NCBI GenBank assembly: GCA_045648145.1
Contig: JAZRNK010000110.1
Location: 1-27,237 of the forward strand
Origin: UMGS172 sp045648145
GTDB taxonomy: Bacteria > Bacillota > Clostridia > Oscillospirales > Acutalibacteraceae
Reading direction: 5' to 3'
DNA: 27,237 nucleotides
The first letter of the stretch is position 1. The number at the start of each line of letters is the position of its first letter. The notes under the pieces were generated by a model. It saw only the letters and a list, made by a program, of their open reading frames with translations. It searched no databases and was not told the origin of the DNA. This document shows, one piece after another, positions 1-7,483 of the stretch. Made by a program: the position numbers and the translations under genes.

Positions 1-162
1 ACACTTGCAAATATGATTATTATGGGTAAAATTCTTGATGTTTTGGGAGAATATAACGAAGAAAGTGTTAACGCGACACTTGCCAAGGTTATCTCTGCAA
101 AACGTGCAGATATGCTTGAAGTAAACAAGAAGGCATTGACCCTTGGTGCCGAATTTAATTAA
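1..162 (+). CDS. 2-oxoacid:ferredoxin oxidoreductase gamma subunit, C-terminal end (partial)
   Basis: Only the last 53 residues are in the window. The visible tail runs from TLANMIIMGKILDVLG through a helical stretch to LEVNKKALTLGAEFN. This fits the C-terminus of the PF01558 family (gamma subunit of KOR/VOR/POR enzymes), where a conserved N-x-x-x-x-G helix is followed by a lysine-rich helix and an 'ELNxxALxxG' ending. These enzymes interconvert 2-oxoacids and acyl-CoA plus CO2 using ferredoxin, in the cytoplasm. The stop (160-162) lies 12 bases before ilvE, so the two are probably cotranscribed. The partner aminotransferase suggests branched-chain 2-oxoacids as substrates, but substrate class cannot be read from this fragment. 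The other subunits should lie just upstream. Confidence 0.72.
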   Translation, partial: TLANMIIMGKILDVLGEYNEESVNATLAKVISAKRADMLEVNKKALTLGAEFN

Positions 163-174
163 GGAGAGGTATTT

Positions 175-1239
175 ATGAATATTTCTATTACTAAAACTTC
201 TTGCCCTAAAGAAAAGCCGGATAGCAGTACTTTGGGCTTTGGTAAAATTTTTACCGACCATATGTTTATAATGGATTATTCTAAGGATAAGGGCTGGTAT
301 GATGCAAGAATAGTTCCGTTTGGTCCTATTTGTTTACATCCTGCTTCAACCGTTTTGCACTACGGCTCTGAAATTTTTGAGGGCTTAAAGGCTTATCGTC
401 GTCAGGATGGCAAGGTTCAACTTTTCAGACCTATGGAGAACATTAGACGTATGAATAATTCGGCCGAGCGTCTTTGCTTGCCCGAAATTCCTGAAGATTT
501 GGCATTTGAGGTTTTAACTGAGTTTGTTAAAATGGAGCAGGATTGGACTCCGAGTGCAGAGGGCACCTCGCTTTATCTTCGTCCGTTTATGTTTGGTAAC
601 GATGAGTCGTTAGGTGTTCATGCGGTTCATAATGCAACCTTTGTTATAATCGCATCGCCCGTTGGTAGCTATTATAAAGAGGGTATTAACCCTGTTAAGA
701 TTATGATTGAGGACGAGGACGTTCGTGCAGTTCGTGGCGGTACCGGTTATGCAAAATGCGGCGGTAACTACGCTGCAAGTAACCGTGCAGGTGAGAGAGC
801 TGCTAACAAGGGCTACTCACAGGTACTTTGGCTCGACGGTGTTGAGAGAAAGTACATTGAAGAGGTTGGTGCTATGAACGTAATGTTCAAAATCAACGGC
901 GAAATCATTACTCCTGCGCTTACAGGCTCCATTCTTCCCGGTATTACAAGAAAATCCTGTATAGAGGTTCTTAAAAAGGAAGGCTATAAGGTTACCGAGA
1001 GATTACTTAGCATTGACGAGCTCAGTAAGGCTATGGAGGACGGTACTCTTGAGGAGGCTTGGGGTTGCGGTACTGCAGCCGTTGTTTCTCCGATTGGTGA
1101 ACTTTGCTACAAGGGTAATAAATACACTGTTAACGGTGGAAAAATCGGCGATGTTACACAGCATTTGTACGATACCATTACCGGTATTCAGTGGGGCAAA
1201 AAAGAAGATGTTTTTGGTTGGGTTTGCCCGTTAGACTAA
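175..1239 (+). CDS. ilvE: Branched-chain amino acid aminotransferase
   Basis: This is a 354-residue class IV PLP-dependent aminotransferase that interconverts leucine, isoleucine and valine with their 2-oxoacids, using glutamate/2-oxoglutarate, in the cytoplasm. Length and motifs fit the long (type II) BCAT family: GSEIFEGLKAYR near residue 65, YLRPFMF near 135, and GGTGYAKCGGNYAAS near 188-202 with the PLP lysine at K194. VLWLDG is followed by IEEVGAMNVMF, and then by the glycine-rich phosphate-binding GSILPGITR. A strong Shine-Dalgarno (AAGGAGAGG, 161-169) fixes the ATG start at 175. It follows the oxidoreductase gamma subunit by 12 bases and is closed by a terminator, so it ends that operon. 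Nothing looks broken. Confidence 0.95.
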   Translation: MNISITKTSCPKEKPDSSTLGFGKIFTDHMFIMDYSKDKGWYDARIVPFGPICLHPASTVLHYGSEIFEGLKAYRRQDGKVQLFRPMENIRRMNNSAERLCLPEIPEDLAFEVLTEFVKMEQDWTPSAEGTSLYLRPFMFGNDESLGVHAVHNATFVIIASPVGSYYKEGINPVKIMIEDEDVRAVRGGTGYAKCGGNYAASNRAGERAANKGYSQVLWLDGVERKYIEEVGAMNVMFKINGEIITPALTGSILPGITRKSCIEVLKKEGYKVTERLLSIDELSKAMEDGTLEEAWGCGTAAVVSPIGELCYKGNKYTVNGGKIGDVTQHLYDTITGIQWGKKEDVFGWVCPLD

Positions 1240-1256
1240 TTTAAATAATTTATAAC

Positions 1257-1300
1257 AGCACCTTTTTGATTGATTTTTGTCAAAAAGGTGCTTTAATTTT
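1257..1300 (+). terminator. Intrinsic terminator after ilvE
   Basis: A perfect 12-bp stem (AGCACCTTTTTG at 1257-1268 with CAAAAAGGTGCT at 1281-1292) has a 12-base loop and is followed by a T-rich tail. It separates the oxidoreductase/ilvE unit from the T-box operon that starts only about 12 bases later. Confidence 0.9.
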
Positions 1301-1311
1301 AATATTTTGGG

Positions 1312-1343
1312 TTGACAAATTTGAATGTGTGTGTTAATATAAT
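1312..1343 (+). promoter_or_regulatory. Promoter of the T-box operon
   Basis: A consensus -35 TTGACA at 1312-1317 is followed by the AT-rich TTAATATAAT at 1334-1343. The best spacing (17 bases) uses TAATAT at 1335-1340; the perfect TATAAT at 1338-1343 would have a 20-base spacer. The T-box transcript begins immediately downstream. Confidence 0.7.
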
Positions 1344-1344
1344 G

Positions 1345-1618
1345 CATATTTTAAATGCGACGAAGGAATTATTTGATATCAGTTGCTTTATTCAGAGAGC
1401 CGTTCGGTTGGTGCGAGGGCGGTATAAGCTTTTTATCAAAGTCTCATTCCAGAGCAGAGCCGCCCAAATTACAGTAAGTGGCTACGGGTTGTTCCGTTAT
1501 AAAACAGCGAGCTTGTTGGAGCTTTGTAAGTTGACCTACTTTTAGGTAAACAGGGTGGTACCGCGGAGAATTTCGTCCCTGAAGTCAATGTTTTCATTGG
1601 CTTCAGGGTTTTTATTTT
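1345..1618 (+). ncRNA. T-box riboswitch, probably leucine-specific
   Basis: The leader carries the hallmark T-box sequence AGGGTGGTACCGCGG (1552-1566). It also has the Stem I apical elements CAGAGAGCC (1393-1401) and GGTTGGTGCGAGG (about 1406-1418). A terminator follows with a 14-bp stem (1577-1590 with 1595-1608, one G-T pair) and the U-tract TTTTTATTTT. T-boxes bind uncharged tRNA and switch from terminator to antiterminator. The Stem I arms pair as TTTGATA (1372-1378) with TATCAAA (1434-1440), and GGAAT (1365-1369) with ATTCC (1446-1450). The unpaired GTCTC between them contains CTC (1443-1445) followed by A, which I read as a leucine specifier codon. That reading is provisional because the usual AGUA/GAA bulge is not clear. 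An Ile reading (ATC at 1435-1437) falls inside a helix and is less likely. Confidence 0.93.
1577..1618 (+). terminator. T-box regulated terminator
   Basis: The stem CCCTGAAGTCAATG (1577-1590) pairs with CATTGGCTTCAGGG (1595-1608) across a TTTT loop, followed by TTTTTATTTT. The 5' arm overlaps the region that pairs with the T-box sequence in the antiterminator, as expected for transcriptional T-box control of the three genes downstream. Confidence 0.9.
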
Positions 1619-1686
1619 GCCAACAGCTGCATATTTAATTTGAATATGGCGCGTCGCTTGCCAAATAGCGACAGAAGGAGATTATT

Positions 1687-3069
1687 ATGGTAAGAATTAA
1701 GATTGCAGACACAACACTTTGTCAAAATGACAGTTCATTCTCTTTTAAAGAGAAGCTTGAGATTGCACGTCAACTTGAGAGACTAAATGTAGACGCTATC
1801 GAAATTTCTGAAATAAAGAACGCTAAAACCGATATACTCTTTATCAAAACAGTAGCATCCTTTGTTAAAAAGAGCGTTATTTCGGTTGGCTGCGGAATTG
1901 ATATGGAAAGTATCGAGAATGCTATTGCCGCTTTAAGCAATGCAGAGCATCCGAGAGTTAGAATTGAATTGCCAGTTTCTCCTGTTTGCATGGAATATAC
2001 CTGCCATAAGAAGCCTGCCAAAATGCTTGAATGGATTAAAGCCGCTGTTTCAACTGCTAAAGAAAAAATCGAGGATGTTGAGTTCTGTGCGGTTGATGCA
2101 ACCAGAGCAGAAAAGGATTTCCTTGAGTCTGCCATTAAAACTGCTGTTCAGGCTGGTGCTTCTACTGTTACCGTATGTGACAGTGCCGCTCAAATGTTAC
2201 CTGATGATTTTGCAAGGTTCATTGATGAGACAGTTAAAGCTACTGACGGTGTTTCGGTTGGTGTGAGCTGTGATAATAAAAACGGTTTGGCTTGTGCTAA
2301 CGCCATTCTTTCGGTAAAGCATGGTGCAACGGTTGTTAAAACTGCTGTTGGCAGTCAGGCTGTTTCGCTTGAAACCTTTGTTGATATGGTTAAAAACTGC
2401 GGTGATAATTACGGTTTCCAGACAGATACCCGTTATACCGAGCTTCATCGTATCGTAAATCAGATAAATTGGATAACCCAGAATGTTAAGAGCAATAAGG
2501 CAATCGTTTCGGGCACTAAGCTTACAGACGAGGAAATCAATCTGGATGCTAAGGATGATCAGACTGTCGTTGCTGCCGCTGTGGCTAAATTAGGCTATGA
2601 TTTGTCAGAAGAGGATAATGCCAAGGTTTACGAGGAGTTTTTGCGCGTTGCCGAGAAGAAAAACGTTGGTGCAAAAGAACTCGAGGCTATTGTTGCAAGC
2701 GTTGCCTTGCAGGTACCCGCAACCTATAAGCTTATTAGCTATGTTATCAATAACGGAAATATCATTTCCGCAAGTGCTCAGATTGTACTTTCTAAGGACG
2801 GAAAAGAGATGCCTGGTGTCAGCATGGGTGACGGTCCTATTGATGCGGCGTTCTTGGCAATCGACCAGATTATCGGTCATCATTATGAGCTTGATGATTT
2901 CCAAATTCAGTCGGTTACTGAAGGTAAGGAAGCGATGGGCTCGGCGCTTGTTAAATTGCGTTCAGGCGGAAAGCTTTATTCCGGAAACGGTATTTCGACC
3001 GATATTATCGGAGCAAGTATCCGTGCTTATATTAACGCTGTTAATAAAATTGTTTATGAGGAGGCTTAA
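1687..3069 (+). CDS. LeuA-like protein with degenerate catalytic domain and intact regulatory domain
   Basis: A 460-residue homologue of 2-isopropylmalate synthase: an HMGL-like TIM barrel (about 1-270), a linker, and a C-terminal LeuA allosteric-type domain (about 340-455). The C-terminal domain has well-kept motifs GDGPIDAAFLAIDQI and ISTDIIGASIRAYINAVNK. The barrel aligns in order (VEFCAVDATR; SVKHGATVV), but the catalytic residues are gone. The usual DTTLRDGEQ is DTTLCQNDS (Arg to C12, metal-ligand Asp to Q13). The metal-binding HCHND is SCDNK at 194-198, with both His lost. The GERxGN motif is GSQAV. It is therefore unlikely to condense acetyl-CoA with a 2-oxoacid. The frame is intact and the gene is T-box controlled, so it is probably maintained for regulation, scaffolding or another activity. 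A GGAG Shine-Dalgarno (1677-1680) precedes ATG 1687. It is the first gene of a three-gene operon. Confidence 0.85.
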   Translation: MVRIKIADTTLCQNDSSFSFKEKLEIARQLERLNVDAIEISEIKNAKTDILFIKTVASFVKKSVISVGCGIDMESIENAIAALSNAEHPRVRIELPVSPVCMEYTCHKKPAKMLEWIKAAVSTAKEKIEDVEFCAVDATRAEKDFLESAIKTAVQAGASTVTVCDSAAQMLPDDFARFIDETVKATDGVSVGVSCDNKNGLACANAILSVKHGATVVKTAVGSQAVSLETFVDMVKNCGDNYGFQTDTRYTELHRIVNQINWITQNVKSNKAIVSGTKLTDEEINLDAKDDQTVVAAAVAKLGYDLSEEDNAKVYEEFLRVAEKKNVGAKELEAIVASVALQVPATYKLISYVINNGNIISASAQIVLSKDGKEMPGVSMGDGPIDAAFLAIDQIIGHHYELDDFQIQSVTEGKEAMGSALVKLRSGGKLYSGNGISTDIIGASIRAYINAVNKIVYEEA

Positions 3070-3072
3070 ATT

Positions 3073-5598
3073 ATGAAACTGAGTTTTTCAACTAAAGGTT
3101 GGCACGAAAATTCTTTTGATGAGTTTTGTGACGTTGCTTGTGATTTAAGCTTTGACGGTATTGAGCTGCACAACATAAACAACCGCCTTTTTACTGAAAA
3201 GGATGGAGCTTTTTATGATTATGCTGCGGCCGCAACCGTTCGCCGTTTGTACGAGAAAAATTTAAAAATCCCTTGTATAGACGTTATTGCTGATATTGCC
3301 GATGAGTCGGCTTTTGACGAGGCTGTCAGCGAAACCGAAAAATGTATCGAAATTGCCTCTAATCTTCATATTCCTTATATAAGATTAAGAGCAGAAAACG
3401 TTGACGATAAAGAACAGGGCTTTAATAATACATCAGAATTTATAAGCGCTGTGTTACCTAAGGCAGAAGAGGAAAATATCAGTCTGCTTATAGAAACCGC
3501 AGGACTTTTTGGAGATACTGCATATTTAAGAAGTTTACTTGATGTTTTTGCATCGGACAATCTTGCAGCGTTGTGGAATATGTCTGCTGCAAACTTTAGC
3601 GTAGGTGAAACACCCGAACAGGTTATCAAAAACTTGGGCGCTTACGTTAAACACGTTCATATAAATGATGCTCAAAAGACCGACGACGGCGTTGAGTTTT
3701 GCCTTATGGGTGAGGGTAAACTGCCTATTAAGGAAATGATGTTGGCTTTAAGGTCGGTAAACTATGACGGCTTTATTTCACTCGTTTGGAATCCTGAATG
3801 GTGTGAAGAGCTTGACGATATGGAGATTATATTCTCGCAGTTTGTCAACTTTATGAAGCAGTTTAACGACACTTCGAAAAACGAGAAAACCCTTTATTAT
3901 AACAAAGCTCATACCGGTAAATACGTTTGGAAAAAAGAGTTGCTTATTGACGCTACCTTCTCGGACGTTTTAGACCGTATGGTTGAGGAGTTCCCCGACC
4001 AGTATGCTTTTAAATATACAACACTTGATTACACAAGAACTTACAGTGAGTTCAGAGATGATGTAGATACTTTTGCAAGGTCATTGATTTCGTTGGGTGT
4101 AAAAGCAGGTCATCACGTTGCCGTTTGGGCATCTAACGTGCCGCAGTGGTATATTGCTTTCTGGGCGGTTACAAAAATCGGTGCCGTTTTGGTTTCTATG
4201 AATACGGCATATAAAATTCAAGAGGCTGAATATTTGCTTAAGCAGTCGGATACCCACACCTTGATTTTTACCGAGGGCTCAAAGGATTCTAACTACTCGC
4301 AAATCATTGCCGAGCTTTGTCCTGAATTGGAGAATAACAAACCCGGCACACCCTTACACAGCCATAAATTGCCGTTTTTGAGAAACTGTATAACCGTTGG
4401 CTTTAAGCAAAAGGGTTGTCTTACTTGGGACGAGGCTATTGAGCGTTCATCTCAGGTTTCGGTCGAAGAGGTTTACAGAATGGCGGCCGCCGTTGATAAG
4501 GACGACGTTTGTAATATGCAGTACACCTCGGGTACCACAGGTTTTCCGAAGGGCGTTATGCTTACACACTATAACATTGTCAATAACGGTAAGTGTATCG
4601 GTGACAGAATGGATTTGTCGACTGCTGACCGTATGATGATTCAGGTACCTATGTTCCACTGTTTTGGCATGGTACTTGCTATGACTGCAAGTATGACACA
4701 CGGCGCAACACTGTTGCCGTTGCCTTACTTCTCACCCAAGCCGGCACTTGCTTGTATTAATAATGAGCATATTACGGCTTTCCACGGTGTTCCTACCATG
4801 TTTATTGCCTTGCTTGAGCATCCCGATTTCGAGAAAACTGATTTCTCGTATATGCGTACAGGTATTATGGCAGGTAGTCCGTGTCCCATTTCGGTAATGC
4901 GTGACGTTGTTGATAAAATGAATATGAAGGAAATTACCATCGTTTACGGACAGACTGAGGCTTCACCCGGTTGTACAATGAGCTCGACTGATGACCCGAT
5001 TGAAGTCCGCGTTGGAACGGTTGGCAGAGCTTTGCCCGAAATTGAGTGTAAAATTGTTAATCCCGAAACAGGTGAGGACTGTCCTGACGAGGTTACAGGT
5101 GAGTTTGTTGCTCGTGGTTATAACATTATGAAGGGCTATTACAAAATGCCGGGTGCTACCGCCGCTGCCATTGATAAGGACGGATGGTTGCATACAGGTG
5201 ACCTTGCTTGTCGTACTGTTGATGGTAACTACCGTATTACAGGTAGACTTAAAGATATGATTATCCGTGGCGGTGAGAATATTTATCCTAAAGAGATCGA
5301 GGAGTTTATTTATACTCATCCTAAGGTAAGTGATGTTCAGGTTATAGGCGTTCCCGATGAGCAGTATGGCGAAGAAATTATGGCTTGCATCATTCTCAAA
5401 GAGGGCGAAACTATGACTGAGGACGAAATGAAGAAGTACGTTAACGACCATATGGCAAGACATAAGGTACCTAAATACGTTGACTTTGTTGACAGCTTCC
5501 CGATGAATGTCGCAGGTAAGATTCTTAAGTATAAAATGCGTGAGGATGCCATTAAAAAGCTCGGTTTACAAAAGGCTGACAGTGTGGTGACGGCTTAA
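3073..5598 (+). CDS. Fusion: xylose-isomerase-like TIM barrel + AMP-forming acyl-CoA synthetase
   Basis: An 841-residue two-domain protein. Residues 1-265 resemble the sugar phosphate isomerase/epimerase (AP endonuclease 2) TIM barrel: FDGIELHN, LLIETAG (E141), HVHIND (H194, D199). Residues about 290-835 are an AMP-binding acid:CoA ligase: P-loop YTSGTTGFPKG from 484, YGQTEASP from 625, HTGDL from 707, hinge GRLKDMIIRGGENIYPKEIE, and catalytic AGKILK with K816. The ligase would activate a carboxylic acid to its CoA ester via an acyl-AMP; it looks fully active and resembles FadD/medium-chain synthetases. The barrel looks impaired: the usual Asp/His metal pair reads WNMSAAN around N169, and the final Glu (SLEW) is V238. 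ATG 3073 is 3 bases after the previous stop and the next gene overlaps by 1 base, so translation is tightly coupled. The T-box and nearby ilvE suggest a branched-chain acid as substrate (inference). Confidence 0.88.
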   Translation: MKLSFSTKGWHENSFDEFCDVACDLSFDGIELHNINNRLFTEKDGAFYDYAAAATVRRLYEKNLKIPCIDVIADIADESAFDEAVSETEKCIEIASNLHIPYIRLRAENVDDKEQGFNNTSEFISAVLPKAEEENISLLIETAGLFGDTAYLRSLLDVFASDNLAALWNMSAANFSVGETPEQVIKNLGAYVKHVHINDAQKTDDGVEFCLMGEGKLPIKEMMLALRSVNYDGFISLVWNPEWCEELDDMEIIFSQFVNFMKQFNDTSKNEKTLYYNKAHTGKYVWKKELLIDATFSDVLDRMVEEFPDQYAFKYTTLDYTRTYSEFRDDVDTFARSLISLGVKAGHHVAVWASNVPQWYIAFWAVTKIGAVLVSMNTAYKIQEAEYLLKQSDTHTLIFTEGSKDSNYSQIIAELCPELENNKPGTPLHSHKLPFLRNCITVGFKQKGCLTWDEAIERSSQVSVEEVYRMAAAVDKDDVCNMQYTSGTTGFPKGVMLTHYNIVNNGKCIGDRMDLSTADRMMIQVPMFHCFGMVLAMTASMTHGATLLPLPYFSPKPALACINNEHITAFHGVPTMFIALLEHPDFEKTDFSYMRTGIMAGSPCPISVMRDVVDKMNMKEITIVYGQTEASPGCTMSSTDDPIEVRVGTVGRALPEIECKIVNPETGEDCPDEVTGEFVARGYNIMKGYYKMPGATAAAIDKDGWLHTGDLACRTVDGNYRITGRLKDMIIRGGENIYPKEIEEFIYTHPKVSDVQVIGVPDEQYGEEIMACIILKEGETMTEDEMKKYVNDHMARHKVPKYVDFVDSFPMNVAGKILKYKMREDAIKKLGLQKADSVVTA

Positions 5599-6404
5599 TG
5601 ATAAACAATAAGTTTTTTGCTATTGACGCTCACTGTCACGTATACCCTGAAAAGATTGCTTCGCGCGCCGTTAACGGTACCGATACTTTTTACAATATTC
5701 AATCGGTTTGCGACGGTACTGTTAAAACGTTAATTGAAGAGGGACAAAAGGCAGGTATTGACCGCTTTGTTATACAATCGGTTGCTACTACACCCAAGCA
5801 GGTTTCGAGTATAAATAGATTTATTGCTGAAACGGTGTCAGCTCATAATGGTTTGATGATCGGACTTGGAACCTTGCATCCTAACAGCGAATGCTTAGAG
5901 AGCGACGTTGAGGAAATTATTTCTTTAAATCTTCACGGAGTTAAGCTTCACCCCGATATACAGCAGTTTAAGATTGATGACTATCGGTGCTTGAAGATAT
6001 ATGAGCTTTGTGAAAAAAATCGACTTCCGATTTTGATGCATACCGGCGATAATCGCTATGATTATTCAAATCCGAACAGACTTTTACCTGTTTTGAACAT
6101 TTATAAAGATCTGACGGTGGTAGGAGCGCATTTCGGCGGTTGGTCAATTTGGGATGAAGCCTCCGAAAAGCTTTCGGGTATTGATAATTTTTATGTTGAC
6201 TGTTCTTCAAGCTTTTATAGCTTGGATAAGGACAGTATAAAAAGAATAATTTTGATGTACGGTTGCGACCGCGTCTTGTTTGGAAGCGATTATCCGATGT
6301 GGTCGCCTAAAAAAGAGGTCGAAACCTTGTTGAGCTTAGGCTTTACTGATGAGGAATATGAATTGATGTTCCATAAAAACGTCGAAAAGATTTTCCAAAA
6401 ATAA
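5598..6404 (+). CDS. Metal-dependent amidohydrolase (amidohydrolase 2 family)
   Basis: A 268-residue TIM-barrel hydrolase of the PF04909 type. Metal-binding motifs appear in order: DAHCHVYP (H12, H14) at the N-terminus, GVKLHPDIQ, LPILMHTGD, VVGAHFGGW and VLFGSDYPMW near the C-terminus, whose Asp is the expected catalytic residue. Family members hydrolyse or decarboxylate small carboxylic or cyclic substrates in the cytoplasm; the substrate here is unknown. The start overlaps the stop of the synthetase gene (TAATG), a sign of translational coupling, so the two products probably share a pathway. It is the last gene of the T-box operon and is followed by a terminator. All metal ligands appear present, unlike the two genes before it. 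Confidence 0.85.
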   Translation: MINNKFFAIDAHCHVYPEKIASRAVNGTDTFYNIQSVCDGTVKTLIEEGQKAGIDRFVIQSVATTPKQVSSINRFIAETVSAHNGLMIGLGTLHPNSECLESDVEEIISLNLHGVKLHPDIQQFKIDDYRCLKIYELCEKNRLPILMHTGDNRYDYSNPNRLLPVLNIYKDLTVVGAHFGGWSIWDEASEKLSGIDNFYVDCSSSFYSLDKDSIKRIILMYGCDRVLFGSDYPMWSPKKEVETLLSLGFTDEEYELMFHKNVEKIFQK

Positions 6405-6412
6405 TTTTATTC

Positions 6413-6449
6413 AAAAACGCCGATATTGTTGTAATATTGGCGTTTTTCT
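6413..6449 (+). terminator. Intrinsic terminator of the T-box operon
   Basis: The 15-bp stem AAAAACGCCGATATT (6413-6427) pairs with AATATTGGCGTTTTT (6433-6447), with one G-T pair and a 5-base loop. The 3' arm ends in the T-tract. Confidence 0.88.
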
Positions 6450-6460
6450 TTGCTTTTTTG

Positions 6461-6489
6461 TTGAATTGTAAAATTTATTTTGTTATAAT
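6461..6489 (+). promoter_or_regulatory. Promoter of the ROK kinase/isomerase pair
   Basis: A -35 TTGAAT (6461-6466) and a perfect -10 TATAAT (6484-6489) are separated by 17 bases, about 28 bases before the start codon of the kinase gene. Confidence 0.78.
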
Positions 6490-6516
6490 TATTAAAAATG
6501 TATTCGAGGTGTGAGT

Positions 6517-7467
6517 ATGAAGCTTTTAGGTTTTGATATTGGTGGTACAAAATGCGCCTGCATTTTAGCTGACTATACCGACGAGAAAATCACACTTTTA
6601 AAAAAGGAAAAATGTTTGACTGATTTTACAATATCGCCCGAAGAAATGATTGACCGTTTGATAAATATAGCGGATGTGTTGTTAGCAGGGCAAAAGGTTG
6701 ATGCTATCGGTATTTCCTGCGGTGGTCCGTTGAATTCTAAAACGGGTGTTATTGAAGGCCCACCTAATTTACATGGCTGGACTCATGTTGAAATAGTAAA
6801 GCAAATAGAGTCACACTACGGTGTGCCCACTCATTTACAAAATGATGCTAATGCTTGTGCTGTTGCCGAGTGGAAGCTTGGCGCAGGCAAGGGCTTTAAT
6901 AATATAGTTTTTTTTACCTTTGGTACAGGCCTTGGCGCAGGGCTTATCCTTGACGGCCGACTTTATAGCGGAACAAACGATAATGCCGGTGAGGTAGGAC
7001 ATATCCGTTTAGAAAAAAGCGGACCTATAGGTTTTGGTAAAGCAGGTTCGTTTGAGGGCTTTTGCAGTGGTAACGGTATCGCACAGCTTGGTTATACAAT
7101 GGCTTTAGAACAGGTGAAAAACGGTAATTATCCGTCATATTATAAATTGGGTATGACACAAGATGACGTTACTGCAAAAACGGTTGCCGAGGCGGCCGAA
7201 AGAGGTGACCAAACGGCTATTAACGTATATAAAACCTGCGGTGAATATTTGGGCCGCGGTTTATCGGTCATAATTGATATTTTAAATCCTGAGAGAATTA
7301 TTATAGGTAGTGTTTTTGCTCGTTCACACCATCTTTTATGGGAACATACCGAAAGGGTTATAAAGAACGAGGCATTGTCACAGGCCTATTCCTGCTGTGA
7401 GGTTGTTCCGGCAGGTCTTGGTGAACAAATCGGTGATTATGCGGCTGTAGCAACGGCATTACTTTAA
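6517..7467 (+). CDS. ROK family sugar kinase lacking the zinc-binding cysteines
   Basis: A 316-residue ROK protein (glucokinase/N-acetylmannosamine kinase superfamily) that likely phosphorylates a hexose or related sugar with ATP. The N-terminal phosphate loop LGFDIGGTKCA, the substrate region GISCGGPLN, the catalytic LQNDANACAVAEW, the adenosine motif FTFGTGLGAGLILDG and GEVGHIRL are all present. The conserved CxCGxxGCxE zinc motif is replaced: after GHIRLEKSGP the sequence reads IGFGKAGSFEGFCSG, with no Cys pair. I choose ATG 6517 because GAGGTG (6506-6511) is a ribosome binding site 5 bases upstream; a GTG at 6511 would overlap it. No DNA-binding domain is present, so it is an enzyme and not a repressor. 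It is paired with the isomerase gene 16 bases downstream. Confidence 0.88.
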   Translation: MKLLGFDIGGTKCACILADYTDEKITLLKKEKCLTDFTISPEEMIDRLINIADVLLAGQKVDAIGISCGGPLNSKTGVIEGPPNLHGWTHVEIVKQIESHYGVPTHLQNDANACAVAEWKLGAGKGFNNIVFFTFGTGLGAGLILDGRLYSGTNDNAGEVGHIRLEKSGPIGFGKAGSFEGFCSGNGIAQLGYTMALEQVKNGNYPSYYKLGMTQDDVTAKTVAEAAERGDQTAINVYKTCGEYLGRGLSVIIDILNPERIIIGSVFARSHHLLWEHTERVIKNEALSQAYSCCEVVPAGLGEQIGDYAAVATALL

Positions 7468-7483
7468 TTTGAGGTGTAATATT

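Noticed and set aside
1312..1545. A 77-codon open frame on the plus strand
   Set aside because: It begins on the promoter -35 and runs through the T-box Stem I region; the RNA elements explain the sequence.
4963..5463. A 166-codon open frame antisense to the acyl-CoA synthetase domain
   Set aside because: It is a shadow of a conserved coding region, with no ribosome binding site or family likeness.
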